A DNA stretch of 64,000 bases. Origin: Calliphora vicina. Taxonomy: Eukaryota; Arthropoda; Insecta; Diptera; Calliphoridae. The notes under the pieces were generated by a model. That model was not told where the DNA came from. It saw nothing but the letters and a program-made list of their open reading frames with translations, and ran no database searches. Where the stretch lies: the NCBI RefSeq assembly GCF_958450345.1, contig NC_088780.1, forward strand, positions 165,150,726-165,214,725, written 5' to 3'. The first letter of the stretch is position 1. The number at the start of each line of letters is the position of its first letter. The translations under genes were made by a program, and so were the position numbers. Positions 11,101 through 26,100 of the stretch are shown here, in pieces.

Positions 11101-14100
11101 AGCGGCACTTTATTTCAAATTAAAAAAGTAAAGTAAACGCTTTGTTTAAAAATAAGTTTCTATTTTCAAATATCAAATGAGTGAATGCAAAACCGAATCT
11201 GTGGTTGTCAATTTCTTCAGTTTTTTCGAAACTCTAGTAATTTGCTAACAAAAATAAGAAATTAATTCTATCTTTAATAATAGTATAAATTTCTTTTAAT
11301 TTCTGAAAACAATATCAAGCATTTAACCATTATTTAATAGTTTTATCTAAACAGTTTCAGTTCAGCTGAAAAAATTGATTAAGTATTGAAATAATTTTCT
11401 TGTTAACACCCCATTAAAGTCAATCAAAGTATTACTATAGTAAAATTACAACGTGTCTTTACCACTATATTTTTCAAACTCCCTGTTGTTGTCAAAACTC
11501 ATCAGAAATCTATTTCACACTAAATTCTATAGATATCTTGAGACAGTTTTCACAAAAAAAAACAAAACAAGAATAGAAACATTAAATTACTCTATTGTTA
11601 AGCGGCCATGCCATGCAGGACATTTTAATACAGAAAACTTAACTGAGCAAGGGCTAAAAGTTCTAAGCAGTCAAGGCAAACAAGAGGCAACAATAAATAA
11701 ATCAAATTTAATCACTGTATTCTATTTAATACAGTCAATAGAAATTGATGATGAAACTTGTTATCAACAACTTGCCACAATACACAGGATTCATCAAATC
11801 ACAGGATGCCTTCCCCTGCTTTCACAATTTATAAATGCGTTCGTAAAATAACTTTCTTTTTTTGCTATTTAGAAAAAATTAAATTTATATGGATGTATGT
11901 TTAGTTAGAGAACTATACTCACTCCCTTGATATTTCCATGCCAATAATTTGAGGTGATTGAAATAAACTATTGATGGTCAATGCTGTCAAGCCGGAAAAT
12001 ATAAGGAACCAAGTATAATGGGATGTCGTCACAATTGATGATAGCCTGCCAATGGAGCAAAACACCACGCTGATATAATAAACAAAACGACGGCCTAAAC
12101 TGCAAAGTAAACGTAATGAAAGGAAAAGAAAAGTATAATAAAATATAAAAACTAAAATACAAAACAACACAAAATATAATGAATAAATAAGTATTAAAAA
12201 GAATAGAAAAAATACACAAAAAAAAGGGAGAGAAAAAAGCGAAAAAAATAGCGGAAACATTAACTTCTTTTTTTCAATTATCCTTAAATAATGAAATTTA
12301 ATGTATTCTATTCTATTTTATTTTAATTTTATTTCCTTGCTATGCAAACATTGAATAGAACGAAATAAAATAAAAATTAAATTGAATTCAATTCAATTCT
12401 TAGCACAATGTTGTTACGAAAGTATACAAAGTATTTTTTATACTTTTTTTTATTTTTTATTTTGACTGGACTTACATGTCACCCATTTGTCCAAGCAGAA
12501 ATGAACCCGCAACTTCTGTCACGCGTCCAACAACGAAAACATTTGTCACATACAAATCCTTCGAGCAGACCCAATTCTCTCTTGTTGGTATTGTATTTTC
12601 ATACCAAGTTTGGTCATAACTCCAGCCATTTTTGCAAGCTGAAACAATATAATGGAACAAAAAAAATTAAAATAAAATAAATAAAAAAATCAAAAGAAGC
12701 CAACTTAAAAAAAATAAAAAAAAAACCAACAAAAGGAATAAGATTGTTGGTTTGTTTAAATATTGGAAGTCATGGTGTGCAGTCGTTATTGTGGTAAATT
12801 TGTTATGGTATGAGTGTGGCTATGTGTGTGTATGCGTATTTGTGAGTGTGAGTGACAGTAGCAGTCATTGTGGAAAATTAATGGAAATTCTATTAGATGC
12901 ACTTATTAAATAAATTTAATTTAAATGTTTTGTAATTGAGGAATTATTTTTGGTATCTTTAGGTCCAGTAAGAGACTCATTCTGTCAATGTAACTGTTTA
13001 TCAGCAGATTTAGAAAATTTTCTCCCATTTTTACTGACACTCGGATAAAAACTCATATCTGAACTTAGTTAAAAAAAGATATCAGATAATAGGTGCCATC
13101 ACATGAAACCTGCACCGAAAGCAACTAATTCATTTGAAATGAGCATTTGCGAAAAACGCCCAGCCATGTTTGCTTTATCCGCTTTATAGTCCAGAATACT
13201 ATTTGTATCGATCAATGCATACATAACGCTCTCTCTGAGATACATTTCAATTTCGAACAGAGTATCCGATATTGGCTTGAGTCATTTATGGAATCATAAG
13301 ATGAGCACTTCTTTTGGCTCGGAATACATATTTTGCCAGAAAGATGGGAAAAGGCCATAGCTACTGTGGCCAATACACTGAAAAAAGTTAAAAGTTTGAA
13401 AAGGTCCCGCATTTACACACAATATTTCTGAATTTGTATCAGTGTCGAAGCCAATCCAAAATAGAAAATAGGGATCAAGAGCCTATTTTACAACTTTCTA
13501 CTTTATAAACAATTTCTTATATTCATTTAAAAAAATCGTCCCACAGATGGCTGAGATATAAGGAAAAAAACCAGGACAACCTCGATTTTAGACCTATTAT
13601 TGATCTATATCTAGATATTTAAGTTATTAATATAGACAATATGGATATCTAATGATAGATGTCTTAAAGACCTTTGTAACGGTGTACATAAAGCCAAAGT
13701 AGGGTGGACCTACAATGAGTCAAAATCGGGAAAAATATTTTATAACCCGATTTTTTTTTCACTAAAACAAATTTTTGTCATACATTTTTTTTAACTAATA
13801 AATTAAAAAAAAAAATCATAAAAAAATTAAAAAAGAAATTTTGAAAAAAATTCCCATAAAAATTTTCTCACTAATAAATTACAAAAAAAAAATGAAAATT
13901 AAACAAAAAATTTATAAAAAAAATAATTCAAAATATTTAAAATTTTTCAGCCTAACCTCAAAGGCCCTAAAGTCGATGCATAAAGTTGACTATTATTTTA
14001 AATTTCGTACCATAAAACAAATTGCAAATATAATTCATAATATTATTTTATTATTTTAAAAAAGAGCTGCATGTGCTCGAATTCCAAAGATAAAAGCCGA

Positions 14101-17100
14101 TTTTTTTTTAAAATATATCAACCAGCACGCAGAGAAAAAACTTGGTTGTGGTAACCATAAACTAAGAGCAACATATTATGATCAGATTTTTGCTTGTAGT
14201 CCAAAACATATTATGATCATTATTAGTATCATAAAATATCATAATGTGTTATGAAATTATCAAATTATGATAAAAATCAATCATAATATGTTTTGAAATA
14301 ATCATATTATGATATAAATCAATCATAATATGACCCAAAGTCATCATATTTATGACCCAATTAAATCATATTATGATCCAAAATAATCATATTATTATTA
14401 AACAAAATTTTAATAGGTTTTAGTTTTAAAGTACTAAATTCACAATTAAAATATTATTGATTAAATCAAATTTATTGTTACTCGCTCTAGAAAAGTTAAA
14501 GATAATATACAAATAAAACTATAGAGCGAATGGGAATTACAGACACTCAAAATTTACTTGTAAAAATAACATAGCTTAGGCAAACACCAATACTCACAAA
14601 TGGTGGGAAAACAGACAATTAAAAGTATACATATTTTGTTTGCATGTTAAACATATTATGACTACATTTATTATTATTTAGTTGTTGTAAACATATTCTG
14701 TTAACATCTTAAACATATTATGACTAATCGTATATAAACTCAACATTTAATGATTGTACATAAAAATAATATGTTTACCTAATTATCATTATTTAGTTGT
14801 TCGAAAACCATATTCATATTTATAATTGCGATGAAAATATAAACGTTTACAGTAACTATAATATTGTTGAAATTAAATTAAAACCATAACTATATGTTTA
14901 CGACAACAATATATTGTTACAGAGAACATAGTATAGTTGTCGTAACCATGTCCAACCATGTTTTTTCTCTGCGTGTGGGTTTCACATCAACAAGGTTTCC
15001 ATATAAAAAAAAATTTCCACACTGCTTCTTATTAAATTTCCCTGAGTTTAAAACGCAAATACAGAATTGTACGAGAGTAAAGTTAAATAAAATTAAATAC
15101 AAAAAAGCAAAAAGAATTGGAAATAAAGAAGTACGAAAATTTGTTCGCCGAGTTAGTTAAAGTGAAACGCATTAAAGTGCAAAGTTGTAAAAAGTAATGT
15201 TAAGCAAATGGAAAAAGTTAGTTTTTCTCTTAGAATATTTTCTTGGCTTTTTTGAACAACTTGCTTGCTGAAAAGGGGGGTGTATATTGCTTGCACAGTG
15301 TATTTCTATGAATGAGTTTTTTTTTTTGTTCAACTATATAAGTCTTAATGTTTGTATGTGTATTTGTTAAATGTTTTTTGTAGCAAATTATTGCTTTTTA
15401 GTTTATAATTGAAAGTTATTGAATAACTTTAAATGTCTATGTATGTCTTGTTTATGTAGTTTACTTTCTTTTTTGTCATTTACGTCGTTTATAAAACAGA
15501 TAATACTAAAATATGAATAAACTGGTTAAATTTAATTTTCTGTTAAAAGCTTTTTTTCGGTGGTTTTAGATTATTGTTGTCGTCTTTGCAAAATCCCCAA
15601 CCACAATTTACATTTTTATGCCATTTGCGTATGTGGTAAATGTTTGTAGTAAGTAATTTATGTGTGTAAGTTGGTGATTTGGCAAACATTTATTTTGCAA
15701 ACAAATAATGCAGACGCATTTATAAGATTTGTTTGCTAGGGAAATAGCAATGCATTTGGCATTTTATTTTTATTCGATTTTTAATAATCATAGAACTATT
15801 TAGGATATTTATGGATGCCCGGAATTGGCTCGTAAATATTTATTACTTAATATGAGTATATTAAATAAATATTAATGTTGAAATTCCTAATGCACTCAGA
15901 ATCTGGTATTTTTCAATTTCTAATAAACATCATTTACATATAGGGTTACAAGATTCGATTAATGAACTATCTTGATATTCTGGAAAAACTAGCTTGAAAT
16001 ACACAGGATATCATAAAAGAATTATTATCCATTAGAATTCTAAATTTATTTCGATATTTGCGAAGAAATAATTTTATTTAAAAGAGAAAGCTAAGTTAAA
16101 CCAGAAGGAAGGATTTTTAATGGATTATATTGTTACGTTTTAACAATTTTAAAACGTTAGGTTATTTCCTTTAAATAAACCGGATACTTTTGATTGCGAA
16201 TAAAAGCCGTTTAGTAGTTTGAAAATTTTAACAACTCTTTGTTTATTTAAAATGTACAACAACAGAATTAAATAGTCAATCAATGTTTTTTTATACACGT
16301 TTATAAATTCTCAGATATACAGACACTTTATAATGTATACGAATTCACTTGAAAAATACAGCACACTTTAAGGCACTCAGTTGATGTTTATTCAAATAGC
16401 GTCTCTGATCAACTCACACACGTCTGCAACCTCTGCCACTATTTATAACACTGCATAACCATCTAGAAAGCTCTATTTCTACAATTTTCTTTAACTGAAT
16501 ATTCGAATACAGCTTTGCCAACCTACGATCAATGGTCAACTGAAAGCTTTTATTTAATAATGCCCGCAGATATGTTACAGTTTGCTATTACAGCACTGTT
16601 ATTTGAAAGCATTATGCTACTTTTAAATCAGCCCATAAAATCGTTATATTTAAATTCAAGTACAATTTCGTAACAATATTAATAAGCGGTGGGTAATGAA
16701 AAAAACTTGGACTAGAGTTTTTTCAGCAATGATTTTGAATTATGTTTTCATAAAACTTAAAAAAAAAACATTTGAAAAACTCCTTTACTTTAGTTTTTTA
16801 AAAACAAGTATTTCAACTACTTTCTTAAAAAGTAGTACAACTATGTAGTATTTTTACTACTTTGTAAAAAGTAAAATTTCTACTACTTTTTTAAAAAGTA
16901 GTATTTCTAGAATTTTTTTTTAAAAAAAGTATGTATTATTAGCACTTTTTTTAAAAGGTAGTAATAATACTACTTTTAAAAAAAATTTAATTTTTAATAC
17001 TTTTCTAAAAAGTAATATTTTTAATACTTTTCTAAAAAGTTGTATTTTTACTACTTTTTTTGAAAATATTTATATGAAATATTTTTTTACTACTTTTTTT

Positions 17101-20100
17101 TAAAATAGTAGTATTTCTACTACTTTTTACTATTTCTACTACTTTTTTAAATAGTAGTTTTACTATACTTTTTTACAATCGTAGTATTTCTACAACTTTT
17201 CTAAAAAGAAACTAGAAATTGTTTTAAAATAGTAGTATTTTTACTACTTTTAAACAAAGTAGTATTTTTACTACTTTTAAACAAAGTAGTATTTTTATTA
17301 CATTTTAACAAAGTAGTATTTTTACTACTTTTTAACAAAGTAGTATTTTTACTACTTTTTAACAAAGTAGTATTTTTATTACATTTTAATAAAGTAGTAT
17401 TTTTACTACTTTTTAAGAAAGTAGTATTTTTACTGCTTTTTAACAAAGTAGTATTTTTATTACTTTTTAACAAAGTATTATTTTTATTACTTTTAACAAA
17501 GTAGTATTTTTACTACTTTTTAACAAAGTAGTATTTTTATTACTTTTTAACAAAGTAGTATTTTTACTACTTTTTCAGAAAGTAGTATTTTTACTACTTT
17601 TTAACAAAGTAGTATTTTTACAATGTTTATCAAAGTGGTATTTTTACTACTTTTTTGAAAGTACATAGTATTTTTACTACTTTTTTGAAAGTACATATTA
17701 TTTTTACTACTTTTTGAAAGTAGTATTTTTACTACTTTTTGAAAGTAGTATTTTTACTACTTTTTTGAAAGTAGTAGTATTTCTATAACTTTTTTTGAAA
17801 ATAGTACAATTTCTACTACTTTTTTTAAAAATTATAGTATTTCAACTTCTTTTTAAAAAAAGTAATATTTTTAAAATTTTTTTGAAAATGTAATATTTTT
17901 ACTAAAATAGTAGTATTTCTACGATGGCAAAATATCATAGCTAACAATGGCCAATACTTTGAATAAAATTATATTCTACAAATGTTTCAAAATAAAAGCT
18001 AAAAATTGGAAAAAGTATACAATAATTAGTATATAATGAAATATTTCATTAAGTTAATAATTCCATGAAAAGAAATACCAAAAATTTATTTTTAAACTGA
18101 AACTTCTTTTTAACTTTTCGAAAATCCAACTGTCACGCAGATACTATTTTGGTGGTTTTCATTTAGTATGCTTTAAACTTCACGAATTTCTAATGTTAAA
18201 ATATATCTCAATTCTTCTAAATTCAAACAATTTTAGGATTTTTGAACTTATATAAACAGAGAGAGTTTGTTCTTGTTAATTTAAAATCAAGAAAAACAAG
18301 ACCATTAAACTCAAATAAGAGCTTCAAGCAATGTGATCGTCAATATCATGCTGATTAAAAATGAATAAAATTACTCTTTAATGTATTTAATTATCGATAA
18401 GAGAGAATTTCTTTAGTAAATATAAATTAATGAACAAGGGAATTAGTTTCGAAAACGATAATTTCAAGCAAAAACCATTAAATAAAGAACTAGTTCAAAA
18501 CCGTTCAATCTAAAGAGTATTAGTTCCAAAGTAACAATTTCGCAAAGCTTTTAAATTAAAACATAATTTTGGCGAACATATGCTTGGCGAATTCTAGTTT
18601 AGCTTATAACTTGACAAGCCTTAAAATAACTTGACAAGCAGTCTCATTCAAGGCCGTAAATGTAATTTACAGAGAAATATGTAAATTTCTATAAACAATT
18701 TAATTTCCAATTTCCTTAAAAGATTTTCATTATTAAATTTATAATCAACGAATAACTTTAGAATTTAAAATTTTATTTTAATTAACTAAAATTTTCTAAA
18801 TTCATAACAGATGCACAAATTCTGCAAATTTAAAACTTTCCTTCCCATTTTATTGTTGGTAAGCAGCAGACATGCAGATAGATGTTTATACAAATTTATA
18901 TTTATGTTTGAATGTAATTGCAAAAAGGAACAATTTAGTTTATTTATTTATTCTAAAAACATAATAAAAAGTAAACAACAGCAACAACAGTAACAAGACA
19001 ATAACAACAATATTTTGCCTTTAACCACAATTCAAGTGGAACATTTAAAATGATGTACACAATTCAATGGTGTAATTTAGACAACCAAATTTCAGTGTTT
19101 ATACTCATGTTCATGTGGGAATTATGTAATATTATGTTCAACATGGTCAACAGTGTGGGGTAAAAGTGGCAAAAAACTGTATCATATAATGAAATAAATT
19201 TCCAAATAAATAAATATTGTAAGACTATGGATCATATGGATAATATTGGTCATGTTCTAAAGAGACAAGACAATTACAAGGAATAAGGCTAGCATTCATA
19301 CAGTGTATTAAAACCTTCAGAATTTTATGGCTAACGAAGTGTAAGTTTCTTGCTCCTAGCTAAACAGTTATAACAATACCTTATTGTATTTGAGGATAGC
19401 TTACTTTTTTTTGGGTCTGGTATCCTGTTTCTTTTTTAACATAATTTTAAATGTTGTTTTTTCATTTAGCTTTTATGTATGTGTTATAAATTTTTAATTT
19501 AATTTTCATTTTGTCCTTCACTGTATATGCAAAAATATGTTTGAAATTGTAATACTATGAGTATTTCCTGCCTTGTTTTTTTCCAACTGTATGACAAGCA
19601 AATAAACGAATTTCCAATTTTGTTTTTCTTCTTACTTATGAACAGTGGTTGGTCTGTATTTTTGGAATATTGTATATGTACATATTTGCTTCTTTGAGGC
19701 GAAAGTAATTCCTTAAGTTGTCTACTGCTGACTTTTCAATCGCCTACATTAGGGATTAAGGGAATTACAATTTATTTTTTGTATGATTTCTATTTTTTAT
19801 TCTTTAAAAAATTAAATTTATTTGGTTTGAATGCTGAATATATGAGAAATCGAAACGATTTTAAATAAAATAGAAAAATATAAATTAACATTGTTAAAAG
19901 CTTTATGAAATTATGGTAATATAAATTGTATTGGAACTAGAAATTGGCAAGATAAAACCAGTTTATTTATTAGAAAAATTTACTCAAATAAAGCAATTGT
20001 GGCTTTTAGTGGACGTACTGTTTGAAGATGTCTATATTATTAAGAAATTTATATTGAATAAGCTTCACTTAATAATAAAAGCACCAAATTTCCTTGAGAA

Positions 20101-23100
20101 GAACTTAAAGAAGTATAGATCTGAAAACGTTTGTCATACCGACTCATCCTGTGAAAATAAATAGTGTCTCATAAAGACTGCATTTTTTTCATTTTAAATA
20201 AAAACATGTATTTTTTTAGATAATTGAGTTCCGATTAAGTATGATATAAAATATCCGTCAAATTTCATCCAAGGCTCTGATGACAGGCCATTATTCTTTT
20301 CATGAAATTGTCCATGACTATTTCACAGAGATGTGGCTGTATCTCACCGATGACGCGTTGGATTTCGAATTTATTTTCTGATCTCCAGATTCGACAATTT
20401 TGTGTACTCACGAAGTCATTCAGATGGAAATGCGCTTCATCGGAGAAAATTACTTTTTTCGAAAAATTGACATTGACTACAGGATTTTTGCATTTAAGAT
20501 CAAATTCTTAAAATAAATCCAATCTAACGACAACTCACTTTTCCGTTTATGGGTTCTTATTTAAACTTTCGTACTTCGTGCTCCGATAGACTAGTCGATA
20601 ATGAGCTGTATTATTAATATGAGGGTTAAGGGTTCGATTCCAGCCGGAGCCTCTGGGTGAAAAGCTCACATTTTGTTATCAAAACAGTAAGAAGAAAATT
20701 GTAAAAATACAACTGTATTTTTTTCCAGTGTGTAGGTATAAAACCCCGTTAAAAGTATTGAGCTATCTAATGAATTCTAATGTCAGCTCATATAAACTCT
20801 AGATATTTCCAAGGCGTTCGATAGAGTGTGGCATGGTGCGGTCTAATCGAAACTTATTGCTTTTGGTATCGGTAACGACTTCTCTTGATTTATATCGAGC
20901 TGTTGTAGATGGGATCTCATCAAACGAGTTCAAGATTAATTCAGGGGTGCCGCAAGGTTCCGTTTTTTCTCCTACTCTATTCCTTATTGTTGTAAATGAC
21001 CTTCTAAGTCAAACTTCCTACCCTATCTATTCTTTTACAGATGACAGCAATATTTGTCATTCATATTAATTCAACTATAGGCCAATTCTTTCGGAGAATG
21101 GGGCAATGAGGCAAAACATGAATGATACACTTAAACATGATCCTGTGACCATCTCTGAATGAGGTTGTGCGAAAAGAGTCGATTTTAATGCACGTAAGAC
21201 TCAATGTTGTATGTTAACACACAAACGCACGGCAGATCATGCTGCTTCATTTGTTTATATGGGAGGTGTAAATATCGGAAGCTCTCGATGTTCTAGGCAT
21301 GAGAATTCAGTGTGATGTTCGCTAGACAAAACATATTTTTCAAGTGTCGAAATAAGCATTCAAGTGCCTCGGTTTTCTAAGATGGTGTAAAAAATACTTC
21401 ACCTCATCTAATCAGCTTATTATTTACACTAGTTATATCCGACCCAAAATAGAATACAACTCTCATCTATAGGCCGGTGCTTCGAAGTCTATTTTGAAGT
21501 TACTCGACCGCATGCAGGAGAGGATGAAGGTGCTTATCGGTGACAGTAAGGGATCCAGCTCTATTGACTCACTGGAACATCGTCGGGTTGCGTTTCACTG
21601 TTCTACCGATACTACAATGGTATGTGCTCTGCTGAAATTACGGACCTTTTTCCCGAAAGGGCTCATCAATTCGTTGTCGACTGTACATTGGATCGCACAA
21701 TACATTACAGAGAAAATTCGTTCTATAGCCGTACTGTCCGTATGTGGAATAAGCTTTTTCCTGAAGTCTTTCCTGTCACTTTCAATACAAGGAAATTCAA
21801 ATCTAATGCCCACAAACACTACTCCCTCTATCCTTCCTCCCATAACCTATTTTCCTAGTTCCGACACAATGTTTTGCATGAGTAGGGGTCATCCCCTGAG
21901 TGCTGCTCAAAGAAAAAAAAAACTATTCAGTCTCGCCTGTTCTACTTGGCTTAGTAGTACCTGCAGATCGGTTATCTTGTCGTGGACAAAAACTATCCCC
22001 TGAGAAGTTGACTAAATTCGCGACAAATATTACAATTATAAATAATTTAACACATCATGATTCCTTAGGCACCAACTATTTTTAGTATTTTTACATTAGT
22101 TAAAGCTAAATAAAAATTTAACATAAACTCTTTATTGACCTCCTTTCGTACTGTAAATTTATAGGTGCCAACCCAATTAAGGTCCTTTTCTAAATGGCAA
22201 TTATTACACTTTGTATTCTGTTAACAAAATTTCTGTCGTTTTTCTAACAAATTACAATCAATAAGCAACAACTAGTGCAGCGCAATAATTAACTGTCTAT
22301 ACTTGCTGGCAATCAATCAGCAGCGTAATTTTTTTTTGCTGTTAAACTCTCACAGGTTTTAAAATTTCCATTAGTATCGAGAAAACAGGTCATATGGATC
22401 ATTGTGTATTGACTACATTTGTACATCAGTTTTTAATAAATCAATTCTATCAAACAAAAAGCACTAAATAAACCAAAAAAAAAAAAAAATTTCGAAAAAA
22501 TTGGAAGAAATAAACGAAAGGAAGTAAAAATAATAACACAGTCAAATATTACACTTCCACATATCCATTCGTACAAATGCAAATTGGGTAGTCTACAAAG
22601 CCAAATTCCATATTCATAAATGAAAAAGTTAAAAATAAAAAAATTACACACATGCAGACGGAATTATATTATATAGTATAGGGATTTTGAATATATGTAT
22701 TTATGTAAGTATGTTATATATTTCATGTTGTAAACGTAACAATTTTACTTATGTTCATATGTATGTATGTGTTTTTCAATACATATGAAAATAAAAACTA
22801 ACCTGTTACATTTGCTGATGTTGAATTCCAATTCTCCCAATCATCAATTTCTGTAAAATTCGCATCATACATTTGACAGCTGCTATATTTTTCTGTACCT
22901 CGATTGTCCTTGGTTCTATATGGCAGGATAACAAATATGAAAAAAATAGCATATATTACTTATATTTATCAATATGTATGAAATAGAGAGCAAAGAAATA
23001 AGTACAATATTCATATCCTTTTTCACATACGGACACACACTGCTACATACATACATATGTAGAAAACATTCACACAAATGCAGACAGTTGTGTGATGATG

Positions 23101-26100
23101 ACATTTATATGAAATGCAAATTTGAAAAATGAAATTTTAAACACCATTCTTGACAATTTATTACACAACTATGTACGTATGTCTGTGCATGTGAAAGTGT
23201 ATTGGTTACGTGAGCTTGTATGTATTATTGTGTATAAAAGTATACTATTAATAAAGCTGCTGTCAGGAGCAGGGATATAGCAGGAAACTTGTATCAGTAA
23301 AGGAGCATTGACAAGATCACTAATGCATGATCACTTTATTACTCATTTTATACATACCTACCTATCAATTTCCCTGACAGCAGTAAAGAAGCTGGTCATG
23401 CATTCTGACGGCTTTTATACTCAAGCTTACACCACTTGTTTCAATAATATAATCGAAATTGCAAACTTATTTGTTTAATATGTATATGTATAAAGACTTA
23501 TATGTGTATAAGGACTGAGATCGAAAAAACCTTAACACACGTTTTTCATTAAAACTTTTAATTTGATTTTTTTTTTTTGATAATTACCTTTGTAAAGCAT
23601 GTCAGTTATTATGTTTAATGTCCATAAGTGACGAGAAAAAAATTGCGTACTAAAATTATTTAAAAATATTTTAAACAAAACCCAACTTGGTCCTACAAAA
23701 GGTTGGCCAATGTTAATTCCAATGTTATCAAACAGTATCGGGAGAACTTGCCGTTGATGGAAAACCTGTTTCATGTAGAAGGAATGGTCCACATGATGTT
23801 TCTAAAGCCAATAAATAGAAAGCATTATCAAAAGAGCTCCCAATACATCCAGTAGGAAAGCCGCCCTCTATAGGGTTTTCTAAGAAGGTGAAATATCTTG
23901 CGGTTACACTTGATAGGACTCTCACTTGGAATTCTCATTTATCCAACACTATCAAAAAGGCCACTAGGGCAATATATGCCTGCCAGCGTCTTTTTGGTAG
24001 AACGTGGGGGTTAAAACCGAAGATGATTTACTGGTCTTTTATTACGGTAATTAGGCCAATAATTACATATGCTGCATTGGCATGGTGGAAGAAGGTAGAA
24101 CAGGAGACTGCGAGAGCATTACTTGACAAGGTATATCGCCTCATCTGTGTCTCCATTACTGGGTCCATGAGGACCTGTCCCACTTATGCTCTGGGTGCAA
24201 TCCTACACATCCCACCCTTACACTTATTGGTAATAGAAGAGGCATATAGGAGTGCATCCAGACTACCGGGAATATCCCGTGTAATGCCGGGAGATCTGGT
24301 TGGGCACATGCGCATTCTAAGCATCTTTGAAAATGATCCTACTATTGCAATATCGGACTATATGTCACCAACTCTGGTGTTAAATAGGAATTTTATGGTC
24401 CTTATACTTGAAAGGTACGAGTAGTTAAATCAGACATGGTGGCAAAATAATGCCAATCAAGTATGGTTTACTGATGGTTCCAAACAGGCTAATGGTGGCA
24501 ATGGTATCTATGGTCCCTATTTTCATAGGGGTATCCCAATGGGTACATTCCCATCAATATTTCAGGCGGAGATTTGCGCCATCCTTATATGCTCCAATGA
24601 ATGCTCAAGAAGGAGATTAAGGAACAATAGAATCCCAATTTTGGGATAATTTACCAGGACTAAGACAGTCCAAACGATTCATAACCCTATCCAGACGTAG
24701 ATCCCAGTCGTTGCTTTCGCTCGGAAAGAGTGACTTGAGGATACTTACTGGATTATTCACCGGACATTTACTGTGGTTTAAAATATCACCAATTTTTGTT
24801 AGGTAGAGTAACTTCGGGTATTGTGGACTATGCGTCTAATGTGGACCAGTGTCTTTTTTCAGAAACTATTGAAGGTATGATAAAACTGATTTGTCGTACA
24901 TTTTACAATTTGTTTGAAACGACAATTGCACATCTGCTTTCATGAGTAATTGATATATTGGCTTTTTATTCTTGTATTGAAATCAATGCGCGAGTTACAT
25001 ATAACCAAATATACAGACTGTCTGGTTGTATATATATGTACAACCATACACTTTGTTATTTGTTTGTATGTCAGAGCAACCTGATAGTTTTGTTATTGTG
25101 GATAGTCGCAATATCAGAGCTGTGGGAATGCTCTACATACACATTTATATCCATATAATAATGTAGACATAAGTTTATGCTGAATTGCAGATTAGCTGCA
25201 ATTCTTAGCTTTAAGTTATTTTTAAGATTTAAATAAAGGCAGTTTTTAAACAACCAGAAACAACTAAAGTTGTTTTATTCTGTAAATGGCGCAGTCGCGG
25301 TGATTTTATCTAAAGATAAAATTAAATCGAACCATAAATATAAAAAGTGTTCCAAAGAACATAAAAACTTATAAGCAAAACTGAATAAACTCTTTTACTT
25401 AAAAGAAAAAAATATAATTCCCTGTTAATAAATAATAATTAAAATAACAAAAAATTTCAAAATGAATCCTGAAGTGATACAACAAAGGATCGAACAATTA
25501 GAATGTCTTATCCTAAAACAGGACACCACAATAAAAGAGCAGCAACAACAAAATGCTGCCCTCCAAAACCAAATAGAAACTCACTTGCAAATTATGCAAC
25601 AACAGAGAACGGAGTATGACATGAGAATCCAACAAGCCGAAGCTATTTTACAACAGCATCAACAACAATATCAGTCACAGTCACAACACAACACAACATT
25701 TGGCTTAGATACCAATCAAATAATAAATCAATTTAACCAAATAAAACCATTTGGCCCAAAAAACAACCTATCATCTTTTATAAAAACCGTCGAAAATCTG
25801 ATTGCATTATGTGGCAATAACTATGAACTTAAAAATTTTGGAATAAAGATTATAAAAAACCAAAAATTCTCTGGAAAGGTGGCAGATTCAATTAACCTTC
25901 TAGCAGACGACACCAGCTGGGAAGACATCAAAACTCAACTAATAAAGGATTTAGGACCAAAAACATCTTACTCTTCGGTAATTAATTATTGTAGAAGTAT
26001 AAGGATAAGTAATTTAAATGAATTATTTAAAGTATTTATAGAATCTAAGTATATGCTTAATGACACTTATCTATACGACGAATCGAAACCTGACTTATAC

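Noticed and set aside
11453..11851. 132-codon plus-strand frame inside the SLC22 intron
   Set aside because: It starts at GTG, not ATG, shows no domain, signal or splice context, and lies antisense in an intron.
17201..17473. 90-codon minus-strand frame of nine-residue repeats
   Set aside because: It is a by-product of the 27-bp minisatellite, whose unit length is a multiple of three.
20580..20650. Functional tRNA gene
   Set aside because: The D and T stems do not pair and the anticodon would be ATT. It is kept only as a tRNA-like repeat.
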